Shown piece after piece: positions 52,093 to 63,589 of a stretch of 64,000 nucleotides of DNA. The notes under the pieces were generated by a model. The model did no database searches and was not told the DNA's origin. It saw only the letters and a program-made list of their open reading frames with translations. Made by a program: the position numbers and the translations under genes. Each line of letters begins with the position of its first letter. The stretch's first letter is position 1. Source of the DNA: Conus ventricosus (lineage: Eukaryota; Mollusca; Gastropoda; Neogastropoda; Conidae); NCBI GenBank assembly GCA_018398815.1, contig CM031602.1, positions 101,732,404-101,796,403 of the forward strand, read 5' to 3'.

Positions 52093-53976
52093 AGAGTTAT
52101 GGTTGCGCTAAGAAAGGTAAAACCTCGCAAAGCTGCTGGCCAGATGGAATTATCGGCGAACTGATAAAAACTGCGTGCCAGTCAAGTTCATTTCTAGATT
52201 TTCTGGTTAAATTCTTTAACTCCTTATTTGATCAAGGGTATATCCCAAAAGTTGGTCCGAGTCTATTGTCATCCCATTGTATAAAAAAGGTGATGCAAAC
52301 GATCCAAATAATTATGAGGAATTTCATTGTGTAATGTTGGCAGTAAATTGTACAGTGCTATTATCAATAGGAGATTACAGAAATGGGTGGAAGAAAATAA
52401 CATTACCGGTGAATTTCAAGCTGGGTTCAAGAAAAACTATTCTACAGTTGATCACATGTTCACATTAATGGCATTTATACAAAAACAGTTTTATGTATTA
52501 TATGTTGCATTTATTGACTTTGAGAAGGCTTTTGATTCAGTCACTAGAACCTTGCTGTGGCCTATCCTGTTTAAAAATGGTATCCGTGGAAAACCCTATA
52601 AATGTGTTATTAGTATGTATAATTGTGTAAAGGCAAGAGTGCGATCTGGTGCTGCTCTGACAGATTATATAAACTGCACTTCTGGTGTGAAACAGGGGAT
52701 GTCTGTAGCCCTGCTTTGTTTTCTTATTCATTAATGATCTAACACAGGAGGTTATACATTGTGGAAGGCACGGTGCACATTTCATAAATGACGTTTTGGA
52801 AATTTCCATCCTTCTTTTGGCTGATGACGTGGCTTTGGTGTCAGAAACAGTGGTTGGATTACAAACCCAGTTAAATACGTTGCAAAGAGTTGCTGCTTCA
52901 TCAGAATGAAAAGTTGATATGGCAAAAAGTAATATAATTGTATTTAGAAAGGGCGGATATCTAGCAGCGAGAGAAAGATGGACGTACAGTGGGTCTACAA
53001 TGCCTGTTGTCAATGTGTATAAATACTCAGGAATATACTTCTCAACGCGTTTGAGTTTTGTCTTTGCTTGCAAAGATTTGGCCAGCAGAGCAACAAATGC
53101 GTTACTGTGCACACTACAGAAATTATCATTGCTAAATAACGATTCCCTTGTTTTGTTTTTAAAATTATTTGATGGCCAGGTTCAACCTATGGTACAATAC
53201 GGAGCTGAAGTATGGGGCCTTGATGCAGTAGCCGCGGTACACTGTGAAAAGATCCATCTGTTTGCTTTGAAGAAATTTCTTGGTGTATCATTGCAAACGC
53301 CAAATGATTTGGTATATGGTGAAACGGCTAGATTTCCTATATATTTGAACTCCATTATCAAGTGTGTTTAATATTGGCTGAAAATTACTCAGATGCAAGA
53401 TCACAGATTTCCATATAAAGCATATCGAATGTTGTTAGAATTGGACGACAGAGGTAAGAAAAACTGGGTGACTAATGTGAGAATGAAGCTGTGTGAATAT
53501 GGTTTCGGATTTGTTTGGATGAACCAAGGTGTTGGTGATATGAGTGCTTTTATTCAGATATTCCGAGAAAGACTCGTTGATTGCAGTTGGCAAATTGGAA
53601 TTGTCATGTACAGAACAGTGACAGATTTGGATTATATAGAACGTTTAATAATCTTCGATCTTTACCTGTCCATACATCAATGAAAACGGACAAACATTTA
53701 AAACGTATCATGACTAAGTTTAGATTTGATGTTTCCGATCTCTTTACTCACTACTTTCGTTCTAGACTGTCATGTAATAGAAATTTGATCTGTCCATTAT
53801 GCCGAAATGCAAAAGAGGATGAAGTTCATTTTGTATTGGCTTGTCCAGTATTAGACGAACTTAGAGAGGAATTCATCTCACGAAAGTACTTCAATAATCC
53901 TTGTCTTTTCAAATTAACCTTATTAATGTCATCATCAAATGAAAACACAGTTAAACAGTTAGCGATTTATTTATAA
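52093..53976 (+). pseudogene. L2/CR1-like LINE reverse transcriptase, plus strand (unit 2)
   Basis: 5'-truncated. RT tracts: GIIGELIKTACQSS (52,150), NNITGEFQAGFKKNYSTVDH (52,400), FIDFEKAFDS with a catalytic Asp (~52,512-52,540), TSGVKQGMSVA (~52,680), and LLADDVALVSE, the ADD active site (~52,815). Then 52,919-53,371 holds YLAARERWTY, VQPMVQYGAEVWGLDAVAAV and TPNDLVYGETARFPIYLNS. The C-terminus 53,580-53,976 has a CCHC finger CPLCRNAKEDEVHFVLACP. About four frame breaks. Confidence 0.85.
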
Positions 53977-54410
53977 AAAGCATTCAAAAAGCGAACTATG
54001 TATGCTGCATAAAGAATGCCAAGATCAATTTGAGACATGATTTATGATGTACATCCCCATTCTAAGGGGCTATGGCCTTTAAGAATAAAACATTTGAGTC
54101 TTTAGTCTCTCTCTCTCCCTCTCACTCTTCACCAAGTGTGGTGGCTGGGTGTGGTGGTGGCGGTCTGCTTGCGTACAGATACACAAGTACCACTGTGTGG
54201 TTACCTCAGTAGACTGAGCCATGGCTTCGTTGTCCTCCAAAACTGTAAACGAAGACGCTCTGTGCATTACGTGTGTGAGCTATCTTCCCCTTCACAGCAG
54301 ACACTGCAGCCCCTCCCTCCGACGGTCCTCCCGTCACGCTGCCAGACTTTGGAAACACTTCAGACTTCGCCAACTTACGCCGTCCACTGTCTTTCTCCCA
54401 CTGCCGTGAC

Positions 54411-54762
54411 CAGCACTGGACCTGGGCGTTTTTAGCCTGTGACGTCGACAGCCACTGTTGGGCTAGACATGACGTCACCTCTTTTGCCTGGGATTCACCG
54501 CTCTCCTCCATATGTAAGGCGGCCGTGCCGTTATTTCCGCTGCATTTCCTGTGTGAATCTTTTGGGGAGCACGTGCCCTTCACCTTGGTGTGCGATTTTC
54601 ATGCGGACTGTTTTGATGGCAGTGATGAGGAATTCTGCACCTTCAAGCCCTGTCCGTATTATGCTGCAGCACCCTGTGGCAACAGTGGGCAGGTCAGTCA
54701 GCTCCCTGCTTTACATGAAGATCATGGTCAGTTACTATGCTTAGTGTTAAGGCTTTTATACT

Positions 54763-54765
<3 letters not shown>
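54411..54765 (+). pseudogene. LDL-receptor class A domain fragment, possible host exon (unit 2)
   Basis: One open frame carries a Cys-rich lead (FLACDVDSHCWARHDVTSFA) then FPLHFLCESFGEHVPF, LVCDFHADCFDGSDEEFC and a CPYYAAAPCGNSGQ tail. The C-D-x-DC-DGSDE-C signature is the calcium-binding half of an LDLa repeat, known from animal extracellular receptors. It is followed by a GA tract with a possible splice donor GGGCAGGTCAGT at ~54,686. It could be an isolated or duplicated exon of a secreted or receptor gene. No neighbouring exon was found, so a pseudo-exon is equally likely. Confidence 0.5.
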
Positions 54766-54850
<85 letters not shown>

Positions 54851-54872
54851 GACAGAGACAGAGAGAGAAAGA
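54766..54872. repeat. GA microsatellite (unit 2)
   Basis: (GA)n with (GACA)n interruptions. Confidence 0.95.
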
Positions 54873-55079
54873 AGTTGTTTCAAGAAAGTGTTCAAGTGAT
54901 TTTAAGTGCTGTCATGATGTTTATTGCTCAGCCAATAAGAAAGGCACGTATGGAGTGTGAATGCTGTCGCGAAAATTTAAAAAATCGTATCATATGCTAC
55001 ATCTGCAATGCCTTTCTAAGCCTGCACTAGCGTTAGCATTATCATTATCGTGTTTTATTCACATTCAAATTTAACAAAG

Positions 55080-55760
55080 GATTTTACTGAAACAAATCAC
55101 ACAGGACGAAACGTTCTGCAGGAAACGTCTTAAGGGAAACTCTCGCTCCCATGATGAAATAAACGCACGTTCACAACTTTAGACGAATGCTGCTTGTGAC
55201 ACTAAATCGCCTAGCAGATATGATAGCACACAGCACACAGAACAAACAAGGAAACGTCCCCCAAAAGCTTGCCTCTATACCCTGCACTGGAGACATCTGC
55301 AACATCACCTGAAGAAGTCAATGAATACAAACTGATATCTATTCAAGACTGGCACAGCCTTTTCCATCTGGAATATAGTCAGGCAGGTACACGGAGGAGC
55401 AGTAACAGATGCAGTAACCACCATTTGAATGAAACAAAAGGGAATCCACAATGCGGCAGGGAGCAGTAAACATTGAATAACAAACAAGCAAAGTAACTCT
55501 TGTCCCATGATGAATTACATGCAAGTTCACAACTCCAAACGAATGCTACTTACGACACAGAATCGCTTAGCAGATATGGCGGCACAGAGCACACAGAGCA
55601 AGCAAGGAAACAAGGGGGTGCCTTCTATTAGGCGAATCAGCGTCGCAAGCAGCATTCTTTTGGAGTTATGAACGTGCACCTTTTTCATGCTAGGGTGATG
55701 ATAATGATGATGATTGATGATGATGTAATCCTTTCTTTTTGTCAGTGACAATGACATGGC
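55080..55760. repeat. Diverged ~120-bp direct repeat (unit 2)
   Basis: CCCATGATGAAATAAACGCA (~55,148) and CCCATGATGAATTACATGCA (~55,503) start two similar stretches that both run through GTTCACAACT, ACGA-TGCT, TCGC(C/T)TAGCAGATA and ACAAGGAAAC. Same in unit 1. No ORF accepted. Confidence 0.6.
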
Positions 55761-55913
55761 AACGAAATGTTATTCCAGTGGGGCCAAGCCTCATTACAAG
55801 GGGTATATGTACATAGAAAAGTAACAAGAGCTTTACGATTTCGGCAGAAAGAAAGAAAATATAAAATTACCAACTATATATTTCACTACCTACACTCTTA
55901 ATATTAAGTCAAT

Positions 55914-56170
55914 TTAGGGCATTGCAATCTCTCTTGCTATAGAAACTGTTAACAAGTAAATGCAGAGGGGTTTTTCTTCAGTTTTTGCATTAATTGAGGA
56001 TAACAATAAATTAAGATTGAAAGCACTTGCTATTCTGTAATGTTTTAGAGCGATCAACTGTTTTCTTAAATTATCGTAAAATGGACAACATAAAACAAAA
56101 TTAACTTCGTTTTCTTCGATATTCATACAGAATGGACATAACAGATCATAAGGTGTAGGATTCCTGTATC
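55914..56170 (-). pseudogene. LINE C-terminal fragment, minus strand (unit 2)
   Basis: Minus strand RNPTPYDLLCPFCMNIEENE then VNFVLCCPFYDNLRKQL and a LNLLLSSINAKTEE tract: a CCHC finger-containing tail like the one at 53,790-53,850, so a 5'-truncated copy of a related L2/CR1-like LINE. Confidence 0.7.
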
Positions 56171-56434
56171 TACAGTGAATTCAGTTTAAACGTGATCCAA
56201 TCTGACACCACCCACCCCACCCCCACCAAACCTCTCACGACTCATTCTCCGATTGACGAGAATGCACCTCATCACCTGCATGATCCGAAACCACTGACCC
56301 CGAACTTACATGCATACATCCGCTTCTCAAAATGAGCCTTCAGCAAGCTTATAGTCTCTGAGGAGACCATCTCCAAAGGGAGAAAACTCACTAACATATC
56401 ATCACTACTGGTCAGATGCCGGTATTTCGAAACC

Positions 56435-56762
56435 TGACTGTTTCTCCTCAGTGCTCAGAAAGTCCTAACTTTCTCCTCAGTGCTCAGAAAGTCCTAACTT
56501 TCTCCTCAGTGCTCAGAAAGTCCTAACTTTCTCCCCAGTGCTCAGAAAGTCCTAACTTTCTCCTCAGTGCTCAGAAAGTCCTAACTTTCTCCTCAGTGCT
56601 CAGAAAGTCCTAACTTTCTCCTCAGTGCTCAGAAAGTCCTAACTTTCCCTCAGTGCTCAGAAAGTCCTAACTTTCTCCTCAGTGCTCAGAAAGTCCTAAC
56701 TTTCTCCTCAGTGCTCAGAAAGTCCTAACTTTCTCCTCAGTGCTCAGAAAGTCCTAACTTGA
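56435..56762. repeat. 29-bp minisatellite, 11 units (unit 2)
   Basis: Near-perfect units containing CAGTGCTCAGAAAGTCCTAA. Unit 4 has CCCCAGTG and unit 8 a two-base deletion. Confidence 0.95.
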
Positions 56763-57177
56763 CTTCTCTGCCTTTTAGGTTTGTTTTAAGCAGGATGCTG
56801 AAGGCTCATTTTGAGAAGCATTCATTATTCCCCATTTACCCATTCAAGCACACACTGTTAGTTATGCAGAATTATCTTCCACTGCAGATTGTGACGGATT
56901 TATAAAGCCCCATTCAATAATGATGGTTGAATGTTCAGGCAAGAATGATAGACAGTTGTAGGAAAGTTAAACTTTCGTCCACTCCCTTCACATTCTTTCT
57001 AAAGATGGAACAAGAGGTTTGATTTTGACAATAACAACTAAATTTAATAAAATATGAGTAACGATGAAGATGATCTGCAGTGAGTATGTCGTTTTGTTGT
57101 TTTGAATGCTGATGTCCGTTTGCTCTTTATGAAATGGATTACATACAGAAGGAACTAATCATGCACATTCACTTTGA

Positions 57178-58705
57178 AACAGCAAAGTTTCTGTCCTTCT
57201 CCACTTCGTTTATGCAATAGCACAAATATCGATTGTCCGTTCGTGCTAAAAATGTCTTTCGGAGAATACACATAGAATATAGTTATGCATTACAAAAAAA
57301 ATAAAATGTCTGAGTGTGTTGTAGCGTGATTGAATGTGGAGGGATGTGTTTGTATGATTGGCACTCAGCTTCACGGAATCCTGTAGTCTTCCGGAGTTCC
57401 TCTGATGCTCAGAGTCCACCTCCAGATTCCAGCAACGTTGACACGCCAACACGTTCCTCTCAATGAAGAATGTAGTAGGATAAGGATGCGTGACGAAGAT
57501 AAAGATAAAGATACGGAAGGAGGAAAAGAAAACCTGCAAGATAACGATCGTCTTAGATCTTGCACTATAATGGCACATCACTAATCCACTCACTACACAC
57601 TCCAAACACACTTTACAATTGCACTAGCTTGCTCTATCATTTACAATTGATTTCCTTCAAAAATTTGCTTTACGATATAACTCGTTAGCAAAGAAGAAAA
57701 GTGTACACGAATATTCCAATCTGCCTTAATTGTGTAATTCGCCAAGGCTTAATGCTTAGTGAATTACAATTATATTTAATCCCTGAACAGATTAAATCAA
57801 ATCGCGTTAATCTTCATATTACACAGATCACTTAGATCCAAGAAAAATGTTTCGTTCATAACTTGAACTCGTTTACGATTTTCCAAATAATAAATCTGCA
57901 TTCACACAAATATCATATCTTCTAAATATGGTTGTATGCAACGGTGAAACTGAAATAGAATTTGCATAATATAGATTAATACATGACAACACGATATGAT
58001 GAGAGCAAACAAATGAAAATGACAGCTCCATAATCAGTCATATGTGTTGACTGGTAAATCTAAAATAGTTAATTCAGAGCATTCTAAATGATCGCGCACA
58101 CAAAATATTATTGAACCGGTAAAATGTGCCTTAATATGATTATATTGAGATAAATGTTGTTGCGCCACACGAAAAAAATTGTTTCGATCTATTTACCTCA
58201 GCAGTCTTCAATGGCTACAGCTATCGACTTGCCCACGGAACGATGAAACTCGTCAAAGCCTTCCCTGCAAAGGTTGTGGGTGTTGTCGAATGCCCTGCAG
58301 TCCCCTCTCAGTCTGGCCTTGACTGATTCCTTCAACAGGCTTCTTCTTCGAAAAATTTGACCTTTCGTGTCGAGCCAATTTCTTGTCAACTTGGTTGATC
58401 AGTTTGTATGAAGCAACGGCCAACACTTACTGCACATGCGCGGATAAAAAAACAACTGATATTTCGATAATTATGATTGGTCAATACCATGGTTTTCCAT
58501 ACTCTAAGATTGTAAATTATTTTAATTATTAATACAAATACAGGTCTGCACAACGTTTGAAATCATAAGCGTACAGCACTAAAGCAAAAACTAACAATTA
58601 GTTTCGTCGTTTGGATATAGAAATATAAAACAAGTGCAGAGCAAATAGACGTCATGTATCAATTGCGTCATTTTCTCGATGAAAATGACCGGAGCTTATG
58701 AATGA
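57178..58705. other. Unique AT-rich sequence without recognisable gene
   Basis: No repeat matches within the window. A minus-strand ORF 58,389-58,198 (DCRAFDNTHNLCREGFDEFH, IAVAIEDC) has evenly placed cysteines, and its stop is followed by a donor-like AG/GTAAAT, so it may be a host exon. The evidence is weak. The ORF at 57,611-57,246 looks random. Confidence 0.35.
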
Positions 58706-59128
58706 ATGTCACACAGATATGAATGCGTGTGTCCCCCCTATTATTTCAATCTAAGAAAATCTAAGGCGTCAAGTGTAGGTACAAGGTTGCGGATGTTATG
58801 CAGCGATGACAACATGCTCCAACAACGTATTTCAGAATACGCAGGGTATTTTGAACTATCTGGCTGGAACAGAAACGTTGCAGAACAACAACTCCAAAAA
58901 GGTGCGCAAGTAGACCGGAAAAAAGCCTTGTTCACACCTAAACGAAAGAAAGCAAAAACACATGCATGGGTGACAACCTTTGACCCACGCTTTCCATCCA
59001 AAACTCAAATTCTGAAAAAGATCCAACAGCTTGTTTACCCAGACCCAGAAAATACGAAGATATTTCCCTCTAGATCCATTATTCCTGCAGACCGACGAAG
59101 AAAGAACCTAGAACAGATTATTTTATAA
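58706..59128 (+). pseudogene. Penelope/RT-associated C-terminal domain fragment
   Basis: A 140-codon open frame. NMLQQRISEYAGYFELSGW, then basic KKALFTPKRKKAK, then HAWVTTFDPRFPSKTQILKK and IFPSRSIIPADRRRKNLEQI. The V-T-T-F/Y-x-P...K-I-x-P...R-x-x-N-L pattern is common just upstream of the nuclease domain in Penelope-type and related RT proteins. The matching nuclease part is not seen downstream. It may be part of a different copy than 59,694-61,255. Confidence 0.5.
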
Positions 59129-59693
59129 GCCGACCATCCCCAGATGTGTTGTAGACCATGGCCCGAGAACTCAACCAGGATTCAGAAAATGTTCAGCAAA
59201 ACGATGTGATATATGTGTTTACAATCTAGACATACAAGAATTCACTTCTCCTTGGGATGGGGGAAATCTAGAACTGCACCAGTGCATGGACATTTTTGCC
59301 CTTGACTCAGTGGAAATGACAGGTATCTAGGAGCAAGGGAGACGTGGTGGATAGCGAATATTTGGACAGTTTTTGTGTTGGTTACATACTCGTCTGGACC
59401 TCAATGCTTCCCGAAAAACAAGGATTCAATTCCATTGAGGCGTTGTCTGTGTGCGGGTGAGGAAGGCAGATTATCATTTCCTTTTAAAGATTAGGCTATT
59501 GGATTGAGGGCTTATGGACAGTTTTCTTTCTTGGGAAGAGGGAAATGACAAGCAAGCCAGGTAGAATAGGGACTATACAAATATACAAATATTCTACAGC
59601 TCAAATGTAAAAGTGTTCTCCTCTTTTATCCCTTATCAAGGGTGATATAAAGACAATGCATATGTTCCTGCATAATGATGAGAATATAAATGT

Positions 59694-60635
59694 GTGCATG
59701 AGTGCGTATGTATTGGATCATGTGGCGGTGCAGAAACATGCGAACTGGTCGGACTATTTATGCTATCCAAAATCAAGAAACAACTCGGAAAACAAGTTGG
59801 ATTATACAAAGACGACGGCCTTGCTGCACTAACCAACAACCCAAGAACCATTGAAAGTAAGAAAAAAGAATTATGTAAAATCTTCCAAAACCACAACTTA
59901 AAAATCACCATTGAAGCAAACAAAAAGGTAGTAAACTACTTAGACATAACGCTTGATCTCATCAACTACATATATAAACCATACAAGAAGCCCAATTGCA
60001 CACCTATCTATGTAAACATCAAACGCAACCACCCACTACAATGCAATCCAGACAATAACACAAATAGAAATAAGAAAAACAGGAAAAGAAAAATCACATG
60101 GTACAACCCACCATACGACGGAAAACTCAAAACAAACATGAAAAGAATTCTTTAAAATTTTAACAACCTCGTTCCCAAAAGAACATAAACTATATAAAAT
60201 ATTCAACAAAAACACCGTCAAACTATCGTATTCATGCATGCCCAACCTCAAAAATGTAATTGACGCATCTAATAAAATGAAAACCAACACAGCAAAGAAG
60301 GGTGAAGAAAGGAAATCTTGCAATTGCATCAAAAAAAGAGCAGTGCCCCCTGAGCAATAAATGCCTTCACAACAACATTGTATACCAAGCCACTGTGACA
60401 TCAGAAAATGAAAAAGAAACATACATAGGGATCACTGAAAACCACTTCAAAACCAGATATGCAAACAACAAACAGTCATTTAATAAAGAAAAATACAAAA
60501 ACCAAACAGAACTGAGCAAATATATCTGGAAACTTAAAGACGCAAAACAAGCTAGAATATATCCTGGAAAATCATAAAAAAGAGCATCACCATACAGCAA
60601 TGTTTCAAAAAGGTGCAACCTATGTTTCTAAAATA
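59694..60635 (+). pseudogene. Penelope-like element: RT C-terminal part and first GIY-YIG copy
   Basis: RT end: GSCGGAETCELVGLFML and GLYKDDGLAALTNN, the YxDDG active site (~59,800), then NLKITIEANKKVVNYLDITL, typical of Penelope-like RTs. A stop at 60,155 and frameshifts separate it from HKLYKIFNKNTVKLSYSCMP, the C-x-C linker CNCIKKEQCPLSNKCL, and GIY-YIG nuclease tract TYIGITENHFKTRYANNKQS (60,420-60,480). 5'-truncated. Confidence 0.85.
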
Positions 60636-60641
60636 GAATCC

Positions 60642-61255
60642 TAACATCATCATTCCCAAAAGAGCACAAATTATCCAAGATATTCAACAAAAACAGCATC
60701 AAATTATCATACTCATGTATGCCCAACCTTAAAAACATCATTGATTCAACCAACAAAATGAAAAGAAGCACAGAGAAAAACGAGGGTGATGAAAGGAAAT
60801 CCTGCAACTGTATCAAGAAAGAACAGTGCCCTCTGAGCAACAAATGCCTCTACAACAGCATTGTGTACCAAGCCACTGTAACATCAGAGAACGCAGAAGA
60901 AACATATATAGGTATCACTGAAAACCAATTTAAAACTAGATATGCAAACCACAAACAGTCATTTAACAAAGAAAGATACAAAAACCAAACAGAATTGAGT
61001 AAATACATCTGGAAGCTCAAAGAGAAAAAGATAGACTACAATATATCCTGGAAAATCATAGAAAGAGCAGCACCATACAACAACATCTCAAAAAGATGTA
61101 ACCTATGCTCAACGGAAAAGTACATAATACTATGCAAACCACAACTGGCAACTTTAAATACTAGGATAGAAATGGTTAACAACTGCAGGCACAAGTGGAA
61201 ATTCCTATCAGTGAACAAGAACCAGAAACACACGAAAAACACAGACAGCACGTGA
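60642..61255 (+). pseudogene. Penelope-like element: tandem second copy of linker and GIY-YIG endonuclease
   Basis: Repeats 60,165-60,635 at about 80% similarity: KEHKLSKIFNKNSIKLSYSC, SCNCIKKEQCPLSNKCLYNS, then an intact nuclease YIGITENQFKTRYANHKQSF, YIWKLKEKKIDYNISWKI and SKRCNLCSTEKYIILCKPQL to a natural end at 61,255. The GIY-YIG nuclease nicks target DNA in related active elements. Partial tandem copies are characteristic of this class. Confidence 0.85.
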
Positions 61256-61363
61256 TGACAGACAACACAAGCAGTTATAAAACACCGGCAGCACAGACCC
61301 ACCACATCCTGATGATTGCATTGCATGAAACAGCGCTGTAGATAGTTTTAGACCTTATCTTTT

Positions 61364-61365
<2 letters not shown>

Positions 61366-61446
<81 letters not shown>
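61366..61446. repeat. (TA)n microsatellite
   Basis: About 80 bp of AT dinucleotides directly after the Penelope-like element. Confidence 0.95.
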
Positions 61447-61450
<4 letters not shown>

Positions 61451-62625
61451 ATTTAAATTTAAAATGGAGAAAATTAACTTTAGGTTTTAATCTTCCCATT
61501 TTAAAACCCTTTTTAAACTGGTATGTTGCTCCCTTCTTGGTTGAGCACTGTCAAGTTCAAGCAATACACTCACTCTCCCTTACTACTTACAAATACTCAA
61601 ATACATAAGCAATAAACAAGTTTAATAAAACAACACTACACAACACTTTCACACCGACTCACAACTCTTCCACCCTTTAGTCTGTACTTGTTTAGCAGCA
61701 CTTCGCCTCCATTACATCAGTTCGCAACATACCCCATCCTGCAGTGACAGGGGGTACATTCGGAAGTCCTTCCCCAGTCTTGCTCCCAAGAGCCAGGCAT
61801 TTCTCCAGGAATGAGCGCTCTGGAACTAGAATCCTAATGTAAGATACACAGTTCCTTAAAGCCTCTCTCCAACAATTTAACAATTACTCCGAGTTTATGA
61901 TTTTAAAATAGTTTGCTGAAAGATCTTTAGAAAAGCAAGATGAAAGTCATCTCTGTCCAAAGGCAGTTAACATTTTACAAAGACAATTAACTTTATAAAC
62001 CTAAACAGGTTTATGAACATTATCAACGTTTGTATACATTTTAGGAAAGACCACAATATGTATACTTAATACAATGAACATCAAAGCAAAACTTTAGGGT
62101 TAATTTAAAGAATGTAAATATATTCTTAAATCTTCCAGTCTCCACTGCCTGGTGAAATTACAAGCAAATTTAACACTTACTTTTCGGACCCGTAGACACC
62201 TAGTCTACACTAGCACTTGGTGCTATATTTACAAATTATACTCAGGGGGAATAAGACTTTCCCTGACCTGAAATAACCAACTAGCCCACTACCAAGCCAG
62301 GCTAACTAACAGAGAGCCCATCCGCTCTCCAGGCTGTCTTCTTCCAGTCTGCCAAGAAGAGACAGTCACAAAATTGCGTGCTCTAAACAGCACTCACTTT
62401 CAAAATGATTGTATCTAACCACACCACAGGTGTAAGGGTGAATTTTCTATACTGTGTCTAAATGTACCCAGATAATTTTTTTTAATATCTCCAGAGCGCT
62501 CTTCCTGACAAGCACTATTACCATTCTGATTGGCTTTTTAACTCTAATTTTATTGATTGCTCCTCACGTTGAGCACTGTGGCCTTGCAGAATTTAAATTT
62601 AAAATGGAGAAAATTAACTTTAAGA
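61447..62625. repeat. 36-bp direct repeats bracketing ~1.1 kb
   Basis: CAGAATTTAAATTTAAAATG with the following GAGAAAATTAACTTTA occurs at ~61,447-61,482 and ~62,588-62,623, identical. GTTGAGCACTGT also occurs near both (61,541 and 62,570). The 1.1 kb between has no recognised gene. Confidence 0.7.
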
Positions 62626-63120
62626 TTTTTATAAGCCGGGTGAGCAGAAAAATACCTTCAGTCTCTAAAGAGTTCCCGGCACAAAAGCACCTCCAGTGGC
62701 CGAAGAGAGACTGAGGGCAAGATTTTGTGGCAGTCAGGTATTTACTCATGATTGAATTGAAGTTATGTCTTGTATTAATGAAATAGTTTTCTTTTCTGTA
62801 ATTTGACACATCGGATGATTATGTGATATGATAAAAAACACTCTTTTCGATAAAAATGGGACCAACGGAATTCGTTCCTTTATATGTAATAATTGTATTC
62901 TTGGAACTTTGAAAAAGGGTTCAATGTGGAAATCATTTCTCTCCATGTGTAAAATCATGGTGTCTCTCAAATAAAGAAAATGTTCTATTGTAATGCGGCA
63001 TTGAAACTTTGTAGATTTTGTTATGAGCATTTTCCCCAAGTTCCAGTGAAATGCAGAGTGACGGTTAGCTACAAACAAGAATGATAAATGTGCTGAAGTA
63101 AGCTAGATAATCAAGGTAGC
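62626..63120. other. No recognised gene
   Basis: AT-rich sequence. ORFs at 62,746-63,078 (minus) and 62,454-62,714 (plus) have no family resemblance that I can see. Confidence 0.4.
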
Positions 63121-63213
63121 TATCAGTTCCCCAGGTGTCGGTGTAGCCATGGGTCCGACCTGGAACTTACTGCAATCTGGGTCTGGGGTGTAGCCTGTGC
63201 CCAGCCCCTGTCT

Positions 63214-63530
63214 CTGCCCTGCCAGGGTGTCTCTACCCTGCCAGGGTGTCTCTACCCTGCCAGGGTGTCTCTGCCCTGCCAGGGTGTTGAGAGGCTGACT
63301 TTAGGTCAGTAAGACGTGTGTGCACCGCCAGCTGGTGTGGGGTGAAGCACTAACCCCAGCCCCTGTCTCTGCCCTGCCAGGATGTTGAGAGGCTGACTTT
63401 AGGTCAGTAAGACGTGTGTGCACCGCCAGCTGGTGTGGGGTGGCAGCACCAACCCAGCCACCATCTCTGCCACGTGGGAGGGGTGTTGAGAGGCTGCCCA
63501 CGTGGTCAGCAACGAGCTGGACTGTCAAAG
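63214..63530. repeat. 19-bp and ~107-bp tandem repeats
   Basis: Four to five units of CTCTGCCCTGCCAGGGTGT (63,214-63,290; CTCTACC variants), then two copies of a ~107-bp unit with GAGAGGCTGACTTTAGGTCA (63,289 and 63,386) and a third, diverged start at ~63,488. Confidence 0.85.
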
Positions 63531-63589
63531 GGCTTCAGACGTCGTCGGCACGGCGACTCGGCTGCTTTCGTCCGGACGACGACACGCCA

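Larger units (their letters stand above)
47523..57177. repeat. Tandem ~9.7 kb duplication, unit 2
   Basis: Second, cleaner copy of 37,843-47,522. The junction at ~47,515-47,523 joins the unit 1 end (CACTTT...TTGAA) to the tip of element B (TTGAAGT-TTACTTG), sharing TTGAA. Unit 2 ends at CACTTTGAA (~57,177), after which unique sequence begins. Confidence 0.9.

Noticed and set aside
56435..56762. CRISPR-like array of 29-bp repeats
   Set aside because: Units are contiguous with no spacers.
57246..57611. 121-codon minus ORF
   Set aside because: Composition looks random, with no conserved motif and no start context; treated as intergenic.
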